Shown: positions 52,145 to 60,153 of the stretch, piece by piece
Numbering within the stretch: position 1 is the stretch's first letter
Layout of the letters: each line of letters begins with the position of its first letter
NCBI RefSeq assembly: GCF_900199545.1
Contig: NZ_LT962671.1
Location: 595,961-659,960, forward strand
Length of the DNA: 64,000 nt
From: Raoultibacter massiliensis
GTDB taxonomy: Bacteria > Actinomycetota > Coriobacteriia > Coriobacteriales > Eggerthellaceae
Direction of reading: 5' to 3'
Program-made: the position numbers and the translations under genes
The notes under the pieces: model-generated
Told to the model about the DNA's origin: nothing
Database searches by the model: none
Seen by the model: only the letters and a program-made list of their open reading frames with translations

Positions 52145-54085
52145 ATGGCTGATAAAGAAAAGAGCAGTTCCCCCGCCGCCACAGCAAAGGGAACCGCTCC
52201 GTCTAACTATAAATATTTTAGCTCATTACCGCCCATTTTTCAAGTATCTGACCCGCAGACAAAAGATGAGATGAAGAGGGGGCGTGCGTATGACGAGGGG
52301 AATCAGGGCGAGGCGTACAACCCTGACTACCTGTACGGCGGGGAGAACTATCACAAGGCGCTCAGCGATGTGGTGAGCTATGTGTTGCGCGACTGCGCGG
52401 GCGATGGCCTGTCCGCTCTCTCGGACGTCGTGGTCAAGGTGACGAACGCCCTTGTGGCGTGGGTCAACCTGTCCGAGCCGCCATCCAATCCGGAGGCGGG
52501 CAAGATTTACGGCAGGGGCTTTCGCTGGCCGAGACTCAAGAGCATCGACCCCGTGCAGGCCGCCGAGCTGGTGTTCTCGCAGGAGGTCATCCGCATGGTC
52601 TGCGTCAAGGAGACCGTGGACAAGCCGACCTCGGAGGGCGTGCTCGCTATGTACGACCCCGACGAGGGGATTTACCGCGAGATTGGCGACGGGCAGATTG
52701 ACCTGTGGTGTCAGGAGGTCGTGGGCGCTGTGAACGGCAACTGGAAGAAGAACTTCGTCCAGAAGCTGCACGACATGGCATCGCGTCGGGAGAACCGCGT
52801 GTGCGAGTGCGATAACCCGTCTCTGGTCTTCATGGCCAACGGAATCTGGGATTACGAGGAGCGCGTCCTGCGCGAGTTCTCCCCCGGGGTCGTTGCGCTC
52901 AGGAAGAGCGCCACGCGCCTCCCCGACAAGGAGCCGCCCGTCCCCGAGCACACGATGCCGGATGGCTCGAAGATTGACTTCTGGCAGCTGCTGGACTCCT
53001 ATGTCCCCTACGACGGCGGGCGCGACCTGCTCGTCAAGGTGGCGGGGGCGTCCCTGCGCAGTTACCACAACTGGCGCGTCATGGTGACCTTCTACAACCA
53101 GACGGGTCACAACGGGAAGAGCACCTTCCTCGATTGCCTCAAGTCGCTCGTCGGCTACGACGGGTGCATGACCTCAAGCCTCGCGCTGCTTGCCGGCGGC
53201 GGGGATGGCGGACGGTTCGGCGTGTCGAACATCGTGGGGGTCTCCCTCATCACGTGCGAGGACTCCGATTCGGGTGCGTACCTGAAGGACAACTCGCGCC
53301 TGAAGTCAATCATCTCGCATGACGCGATAGGCGTGGAGCGCAAGAACAAGGGCATGTTCGACTACACGCCCCACGCGCTGATTGTCTGCGCCGCCAACGA
53401 CATCCCGAAGACCCGCGACAAGGGGGACGCTTGGCTGGCCCGCAACATCTACGTCCCGTTCACGGGGCAGTTCGTCGGCAAGGCCGACGACAAGACCATC
53501 CGTTCCGAGTGGGTCGTGTCCCCCGAGTTCTGCGAATACCTGGCCTATCAGGCGCTGGTGAAGTGGGACCGGTATTACGAGCTGCCCGAGCCTGAGGAGG
53601 CCGCGCAGCTGAAGCGCGAATGGGTTCTCGGCAATGACACGGTGGCTGAGTTCTGGGAGGACGTCAAGGATTCGATTAGGGCCGATTTCGTGCCGAATGA
53701 GTACCTGTCCATGCGCTACGACGAATGGCTGGCCGCGGAGCACAAGGGTATGCGGATGCAGATGAGCCGTAAGGCGTTCATGGCCCGAATCGTCGAGCTT
53801 GCGTGCTCCGACGGCGAATGGACGCAGAGCAAGGATGCGAGCGGGTCCGTCCTCAAGACGAGCTGCGAGAAGTGGTGCCCCGGCTTGACGGTCTACCGCA
53901 CGCGAGATGGCTATGGTGGCGCGGGCGGATTGGTCTACTTCTTGGGCAGACGTCGCGGGATTTTCCGCACGGTCGTCCTCGATTACTGCACCGCCCATGG
54001 CACGACTCCCGCAGACCTCGGTGCCGGTTACGCGGCGGTGAGGGAGCAGCTTGGTCTTGCGACGGATACAGAAGACGACGATTAA
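52145..54085 (+). CDS. P4/D5-type primase-helicase replication protein
   Basis: A 646-residue protein; AAGGAGG precedes ATG 52145. It has the D5_N-like middle region and an SF3 helicase core: Walker A FYNQTGHNGKSTFLDCLK (about residue 320), Walker B region VSLITCEDSDSG, and the sensor/Arg region VCAANDIPKTRDKGDAWLARNIYVPF. A C-terminal winged-helix-like domain follows (NEYLSMRYDEWLAAEHKGM). No clear N-terminal primase motif is seen, so it may be a helicase that relies on host primase. It probably acts at the iteron array 630 nt upstream. Confidence 0.9.
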   Translation: MADKEKSSSPAATAKGTAPSNYKYFSSLPPIFQVSDPQTKDEMKRGRAYDEGNQGEAYNPDYLYGGENYHKALSDVVSYVLRDCAGDGLSALSDVVVKVTNALVAWVNLSEPPSNPEAGKIYGRGFRWPRLKSIDPVQAAELVFSQEVIRMVCVKETVDKPTSEGVLAMYDPDEGIYREIGDGQIDLWCQEVVGAVNGNWKKNFVQKLHDMASRRENRVCECDNPSLVFMANGIWDYEERVLREFSPGVVALRKSATRLPDKEPPVPEHTMPDGSKIDFWQLLDSYVPYDGGRDLLVKVAGASLRSYHNWRVMVTFYNQTGHNGKSTFLDCLKSLVGYDGCMTSSLALLAGGGDGGRFGVSNIVGVSLITCEDSDSGAYLKDNSRLKSIISHDAIGVERKNKGMFDYTPHALIVCAANDIPKTRDKGDAWLARNIYVPFTGQFVGKADDKTIRSEWVVSPEFCEYLAYQALVKWDRYYELPEPEEAAQLKREWVLGNDTVAEFWEDVKDSIRADFVPNEYLSMRYDEWLAAEHKGMRMQMSRKAFMARIVELACSDGEWTQSKDASGSVLKTSCEKWCPGLTVYRTRDGYGGAGGLVYFLGRRRGIFRTVVLDYCTAHGTTPADLGAGYAAVREQLGLATDTEDDD

Positions 54086-54098
54086 GGAGGAATAGATT

Positions 54099-54405
54099 AT
54101 GGCGACGAAGAGGTTTGATGACGTGGCCGAGAAGGCACGTGCGTTAGAGGCTCAGGCGAAGAAGCTGCGCCGCGAGGACGAAGGCTTACGCCGACGCGCT
54201 CGTGACGGTTTTCCCTGAAGTGAAGGACATGGGTTCGGCGGAAGAGGTCCTTGACTTCGTCAAGGGACTGAAGCCGGGCACCGGACACGGAACGCCGGAT
54301 GCGCGCGCCGCTGGCGCTGCGGATTCCGGTCATGTTCCTACCGCAGAAGCTGGAGAGTCGTCGGAAGCGCACGGCGGTTTTTCCGGCGCGGCCTACCAAG
54401 GGTAG
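54099..54405 (+). pseudogene. Small coiled-coil protein gene interrupted by a frameshift
   Basis: The gene starts at ATG 54099 with AAGGAGG upstream and encodes MATKRFDDVAEKARALEAQ and about 8 further residues, then shifts frame near 54183. In the first frame it stops at 54218 after 39 residues. In the +1-related frame it continues as AYADALVTVFPEVKDMGSAEEVLDFV through 54405. Removing one G from the GG at 54183-54184 restores a single protein of about 101 residues. It is either a broken gene, a sequencing error or programmed frameshifting. No function is recognised; its place between replication and mobilization genes suggests a plasmid accessory protein. Confidence 0.7.
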
Positions 54406-54436
54406 CCGTGCCGGGTTCCACCGAGGGATTCGGGTT

Positions 54437-54600
54437 CCATGTCGGACAGGGGAAGTCGTTCCCGTGTCCGACATGGACGGGCGAGGCTCGGTGGACAAAA
54501 GGCGGGGGTTCGAAGGGGACGGCGCAGCCGCCCCCTCGCAAGCTGACGGAGTAGGGCAAATTGCGAGAATCGCAATTTGTACGTACGAAGTCAATGCTTG
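54437..54600 (+). other. Candidate origin of transfer (oriT)
   Basis: The gene-free interval 54406-54706 upstream of the mobilization genes contains two strong inverted repeats. One is CCATGTCGGACA/TGTCCGACATGG (54437-54448 with 54465-54476), with an inner GGGAA/TTCCC stem and GTCG loop. The other is CAAATTGCGA/TCGCAATTTG (54557-54566 with 54570-54579). Inverted repeats next to mobC and relaxase genes are the normal setting of oriT; the nick site is not identified. Confidence 0.55.
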
Positions 54601-54706
54601 CTCTTTTCCCCTTTGCGCAGAGACGTTGCGAGATTAGCCGAAAACGGCATTTCGGATTGTCCGCCGCAGGCGGGCGTTTCGGATAGCAGCAAAGGAGGTG
54701 TTCCGC

Positions 54707-55165
54707 ATGGCGGAAACGTATGAAAAAAGAAGCGGGAAGGCGACGCGCCAGAAGTACGTGAAAGACCGCCGTGACAAGGTGGTTCAGGTGCGTATGAGCG
54801 ACGCGGAGCTTTCCCTGCTGGACGAGCAGCGCGGGACGCGCTCGCGTTCCAATTTTCTTCGCGGCGCGCTGTACGCGAGTCGGTACGCGCCGCCCAGCCG
54901 CGAGGTGGTTCTGGACGTCCCGGCCCTGGACCGCGTCCGTGTCGAGCTGAACCGCATCGGCGTCAACATGAATCAGATTGCACGCGCGCGCAACCGGCGC
55001 TTGAGCGGCATGGGAATGCTCGACGCGGCGCGTGAGGAAATGAGGACGAAGGACGAGGCGGAAGCGTTCCGCGATTTCCGCGATTCGGTGGACAAGCTCC
55101 GGGCGCAAGTCGATGGACTGCGTGCGGATTTGCAGGCGTACGTGGAGACGGGAGGTGATGTCTGA
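54707..55165 (+). CDS. MobC-like relaxosome protein
   Basis: A 152-residue basic protein; AAAGGAGG lies 8 nt before ATG 54707. The N-terminal part (VVQVRMSDAELSLLDEQRGTRSRSNFLRGALY) resembles a ribbon-helix-helix domain, and LDRVRVELNRIGVNMNQIARARN is the MobC signature, followed by a coiled-coil C-terminus. MobC proteins bind oriT and help the relaxase open the DNA. The stop overlaps the relaxase start (TGATG). Confidence 0.88.
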   Translation: MAETYEKRSGKATRQKYVKDRRDKVVQVRMSDAELSLLDEQRGTRSRSNFLRGALYASRYAPPSREVVLDVPALDRVRVELNRIGVNMNQIARARNRRLSGMGMLDAAREEMRTKDEAEAFRDFRDSVDKLRAQVDGLRADLQAYVETGGDV

Positions 55166-56694
55166 TGTCAACGACGCATGTGCAGTCGCTTCCGAACGTG
55201 CGCGGGCGCATGTCGTACACCGAGTTCGGCGAGGGAAAGTGCAGACGCGCTCATCTGGAAAACGGCACGGACCGCATCGCCGCGCAGATGGGTGACGCCG
55301 CCTCGAGAGGGGACTTCATTGTCTACTGCGAGGGGCAGAGGCATCGCCACCCGAACGCGGTCAACGAGGGCTACGAGCTGCGCATCTCATGGGCGACCGA
55401 CGAGCTTGACCCAAGCAAGGCCGACGACATCCAGCGTGGCATGGAGTACGCGTACACGCTGTGCCACGAGCTTGCCCCCGACTCCATGTGCTGGGTCACC
55501 ATGCACGTGGACGGCGAGGGAGGCTGCGTGCATGCGCACGCGACCATTGCGAACCACGACGCCCGTACCGGTCAGGTCATCAACAAGGGGGACACGAGCC
55601 TCTACGCTCCGCGTGTGAAGGCGGTCAATGACGAGCTGAGCCGTGCGTGCGGCTTTCAGGTGCTGGGAGCGGACAGGGAGATATCCCTCTGGGAGCAGAA
55701 GCGCGAGACGTTCCAGCCCGGTTCTTTCGACAGAAGGCTCGGCGACAGGGTGGCGGGTGCCCGCGACCGCTCCGGCACGCTGGACGAGTTCAGGCGCAAT
55801 CTCGGGCTGAGCGGCGTGACGCTGAAGGAGACCGCGAAGACCGACAGGAAGACCGGCGAGGTCACGACGGGATGGTCCTACAAGGCTGTGGACGAGTGGG
55901 GACCGAAGCGCCGCACCCGCAAGCGCCGTGCCTCCAACCTCGCCGACGACCTGACCCGCGAGGGCATCGAGGCGTACTTCGAGGCGAAGCAGCGCGGGCT
56001 TGAGGTACCGCAGCAGGACGCCCCGGCGCCGGAAGTCCTTCCCGACGTGCCCGAGACGGCCGAACCGGCAGAACAGTCCTTTGCGGATTCCGTTCTCGAC
56101 GTGTACGACCTCGACCGGGCGTACGTGTCGGAGATGGCGTCCGACCTTCAGAGGGCGCACATCCACCGCTCACGCGATAAGGGCAAGCCCTTCATGGACG
56201 AGCGCTATCAGCAGATTGTCGAGGCGCACAACCACCCGGACGAGCAGCTGGCGAAGCTGCGCGAGGACGTGGACGCCGCAAGGCGCGAGTTCCATGCCTC
56301 CAAGGAGGCACGCGACACCCTGCAATACCCGTGCCCGGGGCTTCTGGCCGGCATGCACGTGTTCGCCAAGGCGGGGCGCGACGCCCGTGACCCCGTGTCC
56401 CGCATGATGGCCGACATGACCGCCATGATGCTGCGCATGTTGATTCAGGAGGCGCTCGCGGAGGAGCGCCGCAGGCAGCGCGAGGAGGCGGAGAGGCGCG
56501 TCTACGAGTTCCGCAAGAGCATGTGGGGTGCCGAGAAGCGCCTCAAGGCGGCGGAGAAGGCGCTGTCCGACGAGGACGAGCGCGAGAGGCGTCTGAAGCA
56601 CGAGCGCATGCAGCGCCGTGTCAAGGAGGCCGAGCAGCGTGCGCCCGTGAGGACGCCGAGGTCGGCGGACAAGGACACGCAGTTCGACGAGTAG
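55165..56694 (+). CDS. Relaxase (mobilization nuclease, MobA/VirD2 type)
   Basis: A 509-residue HUH relaxase starting in an overlap with mobC (GGAGGTGATG upstream). The N-terminus has a candidate catalytic Tyr (MSYTEFG) and the metal-binding His motif MHVDGEGGCVHAHATIAN at about residues 112-129. The C-terminal half is a long charged coiled coil (residues about 330-500). It nicks oriT and pilots the strand during conjugative mobilization with helper T4SS. Length is short for a conjugative relaxase with helicase, consistent with a mobilizable element. Confidence 0.88.
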   Translation: MSTTHVQSLPNVRGRMSYTEFGEGKCRRAHLENGTDRIAAQMGDAASRGDFIVYCEGQRHRHPNAVNEGYELRISWATDELDPSKADDIQRGMEYAYTLCHELAPDSMCWVTMHVDGEGGCVHAHATIANHDARTGQVINKGDTSLYAPRVKAVNDELSRACGFQVLGADREISLWEQKRETFQPGSFDRRLGDRVAGARDRSGTLDEFRRNLGLSGVTLKETAKTDRKTGEVTTGWSYKAVDEWGPKRRTRKRRASNLADDLTREGIEAYFEAKQRGLEVPQQDAPAPEVLPDVPETAEPAEQSFADSVLDVYDLDRAYVSEMASDLQRAHIHRSRDKGKPFMDERYQQIVEAHNHPDEQLAKLREDVDAARREFHASKEARDTLQYPCPGLLAGMHVFAKAGRDARDPVSRMMADMTAMMLRMLIQEALAEERRRQREEAERRVYEFRKSMWGAEKRLKAAEKALSDEDERERRLKHERMQRRVKEAEQRAPVRTPRSADKDTQFDE

Positions 56695-56706
56695 CCGAGA
56701 AGATGA

Positions 56707-56733
56707 GGGAGCAGCGTCAGGCTGCTCCCTTTT
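56707..56733 (+). terminator. Terminator after the relaxase gene
   Basis: GGGAGCAGC pairs with GCTGCTCCC around a 5-nt loop and TTTT follows. The remaining interval to 57013 holds only the parA promoter. Confidence 0.8.
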
Positions 56734-56937
56734 CAAGTTCCCGCTCGCGGGCTACGAAGAGACCTTCAGAAGGGCTGTTGATGGACGTACACGCAAGGGG
56801 CGGAAAATCGGGGTTTTCGTCGTCCGCTCATTTATGAGCCGGATTCGGAAAACGCGGTGGAGCGGACGGAGCGAAGCGAGGGCGTGAAGCCCGTTTGGAG
56901 ACCAGCAAAAGCCCAGACAAAGCCCAGAAAGTGGCAG

Positions 56938-56966
56938 TTGAACACGCGTTTGTCGGCTCGTATAAT
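56938..56966 (+). promoter_or_regulatory. Promoter of the parA-like gene
   Basis: TTGAAC (56938-56943) and TATAAT (56961-56966) with 17-nt spacing. The downstream AAATGCGTAATTGATTAAAT-like stretch (56976-56995) recurs in the promoters at 60109 and 63161, suggesting a shared operator. Confidence 0.75.
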
Positions 56967-57013
56967 TAAATATGGAAATGCGTAATTGATTAAATATATA
57001 GCAAGGTGAGGAT

Positions 57014-57571
57014 ATGAAGACGATTCTGGTATGCAATCAGAAGGGCGGCGTTGGCAAGTCCCTGTGTGCCGACGAGATTGCCTTCTCCTTCGAGCGCTCC
57101 GGCATCCCCGTGAGCTTCTACGACTTGGACACGCAGGGCGGCACGCTGCACAAGACGCATGAGGCGGACGGTGCGCAGGTCGCCGTGGTGGACACGCCGG
57201 GGGCCTTGCAGGAGGGGCTGGCGGACTGGCTGAAGGAGGCGGACGTGGTGGTCATCCCGACCAGGACCACGTCGAGGGACATCGAGCCGCTGATGCGCAT
57301 GCGCAAGGCGGTGTTCAAGAACAGTCGCGCGAAGATTGTCTACGTGATGAACGGGTGGAACCGCTTCAAGGCGTCCCGCGACTTCATGGAGTGGTTCGAG
57401 GGTCTGGCGGGCGACCAGACGGTGGCCACGCTGCCCCAGTCCGAGGCGTTCGTTCAGGCGGGAGCCGCCGGCAAGTCCGTGGTCGAGTTCGACCGACGCG
57501 GCAAGGCTGCGAAGGCGACTCTTTCTCTGGTGGGCACGGTGCGCGAGGCTGCGGGGTTCCCGAAGGAATAA
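57014..57571 (+). CDS. ParA-like ATPase
   Basis: A 185-residue single-domain partition ATPase; AAGGTGAGG precedes ATG 57014. The deviant Walker A is NQKGGVGKSLCADE (residues 8-21), Walker A' is YDLDTQGG, and VAVVDTPG forms Walker B. It segregates plasmids or extrachromosomal elements with a small DNA-binding partner, probably the gene now at 60154. The last 47 nt of this gene are repeated at 60014-60060, showing that a cassette was inserted between it and its former neighbour. Confidence 0.9.
   Translation: MKTILVCNQKGGVGKSLCADEIAFSFERSGIPVSFYDLDTQGGTLHKTHEADGAQVAVVDTPGALQEGLADWLKEADVVVIPTRTTSRDIEPLMRMRKAVFKNSRAKIVYVMNGWNRFKASRDFMEWFEGLAGDQTVATLPQSEAFVQAGAAGKSVVEFDRRGKAAKATLSLVGTVREAAGFPKE
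57525..57571 (+). repeat. 47-bp direct repeat, left copy (parA 3' end)
   Basis: The last 47 bases of the parA-like gene, including its stop codon. They match 60014-60060 at 46 of 47 positions (G/A difference at position 10 of the repeat). The two copies flank the methyltransferase-nuclease cassette. Confidence 0.95.
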
Positions 57572-57594
57572 GCAATTGATGAATTAAGTAAAAA

Positions 57595-57783
57595 TTGAAT
57601 GACGGAGTTCACGAGTATAAGCCCTGTTAAGGCATGAGCGGCAAGCCTATAAGACCTTAGGAACCTACCGACTGTGACGGGTCGGTCTGGGACGGGCACA
57701 GCGTCTGAAATCGCACACATGTGACGAGCGGTGAACGAAGGCGACTATCCATGGGATAGGTGTCTTCGGTTGCCGCTTTTTTT
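57595..57783 (+). promoter_or_regulatory. Promoter and structured leader ending in a terminator hairpin, upstream of the methyltransferase
   Basis: TTGAAT (57595-57600) and TATAAG (57616-57621) form a promoter with 15-nt spacing. The leader then contains a long hairpin (57727-57750 with 57754-57777, 24 positions with two mismatches, 3-nt loop) followed by eight T, i.e. a strong intrinsic terminator 37 nt before the start codon. The upstream leader (about 57629-57726) has further inverted repeats and could hold an antiterminator. No known riboswitch class is recognised. Confidence 0.65.
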
Positions 57784-57820
57784 CGTGGCTCCTCCGTCAA
57801 CTGACGAGAGGAGACATGAA

Positions 57821-58861
57821 ATGGCAGGTAATAACAGTAATTTAGGCGCTGCAAAGCGTGCGAAGAACGATGAGTTCTACACCCAGTTGACGGACATCGA
57901 GAAGGAACTCCGTCATTATCGTAAGCATTTTAAGGATACGACAGTGCTCTGCAACTGCGACGACCCGTTCGAAAGCAACTTCTTCAAGTTTTTCGTGTTG
58001 AACTTCACCCGTCTCGGATTGAAGAAGCTGATTGCGACGTGTTATGAGGGGTCGGCCGTTGCCGAGTACCGTGACGGCAAGGCGAAGCCCTATAAGGCGG
58101 TCGTCACAACGGTGCACGACACGACCGGGGACGGCGGCGTGGATATGGAAGACGTCCGTAACCTGTTTGAGCTTGGCGAGAACGAGCTTGTCGAGCTGGA
58201 AGGCGACGGCGACTTTCGCTCCGAGGAGTGTTTGGCGCTGCTCGATGAGGCGGACATCGTGGTCACGAATCCGCCGTTCTCGCTGTTTCGAGAGTATGTG
58301 GCCGTCCTGATGGAGCATGAGAAGAAGTTTGTGATTGTTGGTAATAAGAACGCAATTACGTATAAGGAGATTTTTCCGCTTCTGAAGGATGACGTAGTGT
58401 GGCTTGGCTGTGAGTCGCCTTGTGAATTCTTTACTCCAGAGGGTATGACGAAGAAAGTCAACGGTTTGACGCGTTGGTTCACGAACCTCGACATCAAGAA
58501 GCGCCACGAAGAGCTGATTCTGGTCAAGAAGTATGCGGGACATGAGGATGAGTACCCGACGTATGACAATTACGACGCTATCGAGGTGTCGAAGGTTGCG
58601 GATATTCCGTTTGATTACGACGGCGTTATGGGTGTGCCGATTACGTTCTTGGATAAGTACAGTCCTGACCAGTTCGAGATTATTGGTTGTAGTCTGGAAA
58701 TCGCTACGCCGATTAAATCAGTAGCTAAATCGAATGATGTTTATCAGCAAGGCGGTAATGCTTTTTATATACGTACATCTGAGCATCAGTTACGTCGTTT
58801 ATATGACCGTATTGCTATTCGTAACAAGCATCCTGAACAGCCGAAGGAGGTACAGCAGTAA
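57821..58861 (+). CDS. EcoRI-type adenine-specific DNA methyltransferase
   Basis: A 346-residue N6-adenine methyltransferase. ATG 57821 is preceded by GAGAGGAG. The start KNDEFYTQLTDIEKELRHY and CNCDDPFESNFFKFF and the catalytic motif IV TNPPFSLF (about residues 148-155) match the EcoRI methylase family, with VGNKNAITYKEIFPLL and ESPCEFFTPEGMTKKVNGL following. It would protect host DNA at a specific site. The next gene overlaps its stop (TAATG), so the two products should be made together as a restriction-modification-like pair. A long leader with a terminator precedes it. Confidence 0.9.
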   Translation: MAGNNSNLGAAKRAKNDEFYTQLTDIEKELRHYRKHFKDTTVLCNCDDPFESNFFKFFVLNFTRLGLKKLIATCYEGSAVAEYRDGKAKPYKAVVTTVHDTTGDGGVDMEDVRNLFELGENELVELEGDGDFRSEECLALLDEADIVVTNPPFSLFREYVAVLMEHEKKFVIVGNKNAITYKEIFPLLKDDVVWLGCESPCEFFTPEGMTKKVNGLTRWFTNLDIKKRHEELILVKKYAGHEDEYPTYDNYDAIEVSKVADIPFDYDGVMGVPITFLDKYSPDQFEIIGCSLEIATPIKSVAKSNDVYQQGGNAFYIRTSEHQLRRLYDRIAIRNKHPEQPKEVQQ

Positions 58862-59985
58862 TGCATATCGAAGAGCGCAAGGTGACCGTTCGCGAGGTCA
58901 CCGAAGGATATTTCAACGACGCCGAGGAGGGCGTTGTCGGCTACGACGAGCAGCTGGACATCCGTCCGAAGTACCAGCGCGAGTTCGTCTACAAGGACAA
59001 GCAGCGCGATGAGGTCATCCGTACCGTGATGAAGGGCCTGCCCCTGAACGTCATGTACTGGGTTGACCGAGGCGAGCAGTACGAGGACGACCCGAACGAG
59101 CCGAGGTACGAGGTTCTGGACGGCCAGCAGCGCACGATTTCGCTGTGCGAGTACGTTGACGGGTTGTTCTCCGTGGATGACAGGTATTTTTATAACCTGC
59201 CGGGTGACCAGCAGGCGCAGATTCTCGACTACGAGCTGTTCGTGTACGTCTGCGAGGGAACGGATTCCGAGAAGCTGGAGTGGTTCCGCATCATCAACAT
59301 CGCGGGCGAGCAGCTTACCGACCAAGAGCTGCGCAACGCGGTGTATGCGGGTTCGTGGGTGTCCGACGCCAAGCGCTTTTTCTCGAAGACGAAGGGTCCG
59401 ACGAAGGATATCGGAGCCAATGACTACTTGAAAGGCACGGCCATCCGTCAGGAGTTCTTGGAGACGGCCATCTCTTGGGCCGCTTCAGCCGAGGGAAAGT
59501 CCATCGAGGGCTATATGGCGGAGCATCAGCACGACCCGAGCGCAGTGATGCTTTGGAACTACTTCTGCTCGGTCATCGACTGGGTGAAGGCCGTGTTCCC
59601 GAAGTACCGCAAGGAGATGAAGGGTCTCCCGTGGGGCTTGTTCTATAACGAGCATCACGAGCGCCGCGACCTCGACCCGAAGGCGCTTGAGGAGCGCGTG
59701 AGCGCGCTGATGGCGGACGAGGACGTACAGAAGAAGTCCGGCGTCTATGAGTACCTGCTGACGGGCAACGAGAAGGCGCTGTCCATCCGCGCGTTCGAGC
59801 AGCGTACGAAGCGTGCGGCATACGAGCGTCAGGGTCACAAGTGCGCCATCTGCGGCGAGGAGTTCGAGTTCGAGCAGATGCACGGCGACCATATCAAGCC
59901 GTGGAGCCGCGGCGGGCACACAACGCCGGATAACTGCCAGATGCTCTGTCGCGATTGCAACCTGAAGAAGGGCGCGCAGGAGTAA
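58861..59985 (+). CDS. DUF262-HNH endonuclease-like protein
   Basis: A 374-residue protein starting in an overlap with the methyltransferase stop. The N-terminal DUF262/GmrS-like domain has the motifs IRPKYQREFVYKDKQ and the YEVLDGQQRTISL signature (about residues 83-95). The C-terminal HNH domain has CAICGEEF, HGDHIKPWSRGGHTTPDNC and CRDCNLKKG (about residues 328-372) with its zinc-binding Cys pairs and catalytic His. DUF262-HNH proteins are nucleases in type IV (modification-dependent) and other defence systems; here the partner is a methyltransferase, giving an unusual restriction-modification design. Confidence 0.9.
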   Translation: MHIEERKVTVREVTEGYFNDAEEGVVGYDEQLDIRPKYQREFVYKDKQRDEVIRTVMKGLPLNVMYWVDRGEQYEDDPNEPRYEVLDGQQRTISLCEYVDGLFSVDDRYFYNLPGDQQAQILDYELFVYVCEGTDSEKLEWFRIINIAGEQLTDQELRNAVYAGSWVSDAKRFFSKTKGPTKDIGANDYLKGTAIRQEFLETAISWAASAEGKSIEGYMAEHQHDPSAVMLWNYFCSVIDWVKAVFPKYRKEMKGLPWGLFYNEHHERRDLDPKALEERVSALMADEDVQKKSGVYEYLLTGNEKALSIRAFEQRTKRAAYERQGHKCAICGEEFEFEQMHGDHIKPWSRGGHTTPDNCQMLCRDCNLKKGAQE

Positions 59986-59987
59986 GC

Positions 59988-60009
59988 CGACAAAGCCCGT
60001 CGCTTTTTT
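59988..60009 (+). terminator. Weak terminator after the DUF262-HNH gene
   Basis: CGAC and GTCG form a short stem followed by six T (60004-60009). The fold is weak, so termination may be partial. Confidence 0.4.
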
Positions 60010-60013
60010 CTTG

Positions 60014-60060
60014 CTCTGGTGGACACGGTGCGCGAGGCTGCGGGGTTCCCGAAGGAATAA
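60014..60060 (+). repeat. 47-bp direct repeat, right copy (remnant of the parA 3' end)
   Basis: A copy of the last 47 nt of the parA-like gene, including its stop codon, with a single mismatch. It has no coding role here and marks the right boundary of the inserted cassette (57572-60060). Confidence 0.95.
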
Positions 60061-60085
60061 CCGCAGGTCAGAGGTGTTGTCCATC

Positions 60086-60114
60086 TGGACAAATGCGTCT
60101 CGATGATGTATAAT
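60086..60114 (+). promoter_or_regulatory. Promoter of the small RHH-like gene
   Basis: TGGACA (60086-60091) and TATAAT (60109-60114) with 17-nt spacing; the stretch after the -10 (AAATATGTAAATGATTAAA, 60120-60138) resembles the putative operator in the parA promoter. Confidence 0.75.
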
Positions 60115-60153
60115 TGTACAAATATGTAAATGATTAAAGGAGGTCGAGCCGCC

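Noticed and set aside
58734..59012. Plus-strand frame of 92 codons across the methyltransferase-nuclease junction
   Set aside because: Lies in a different frame over two clearly coding genes and has no motif.
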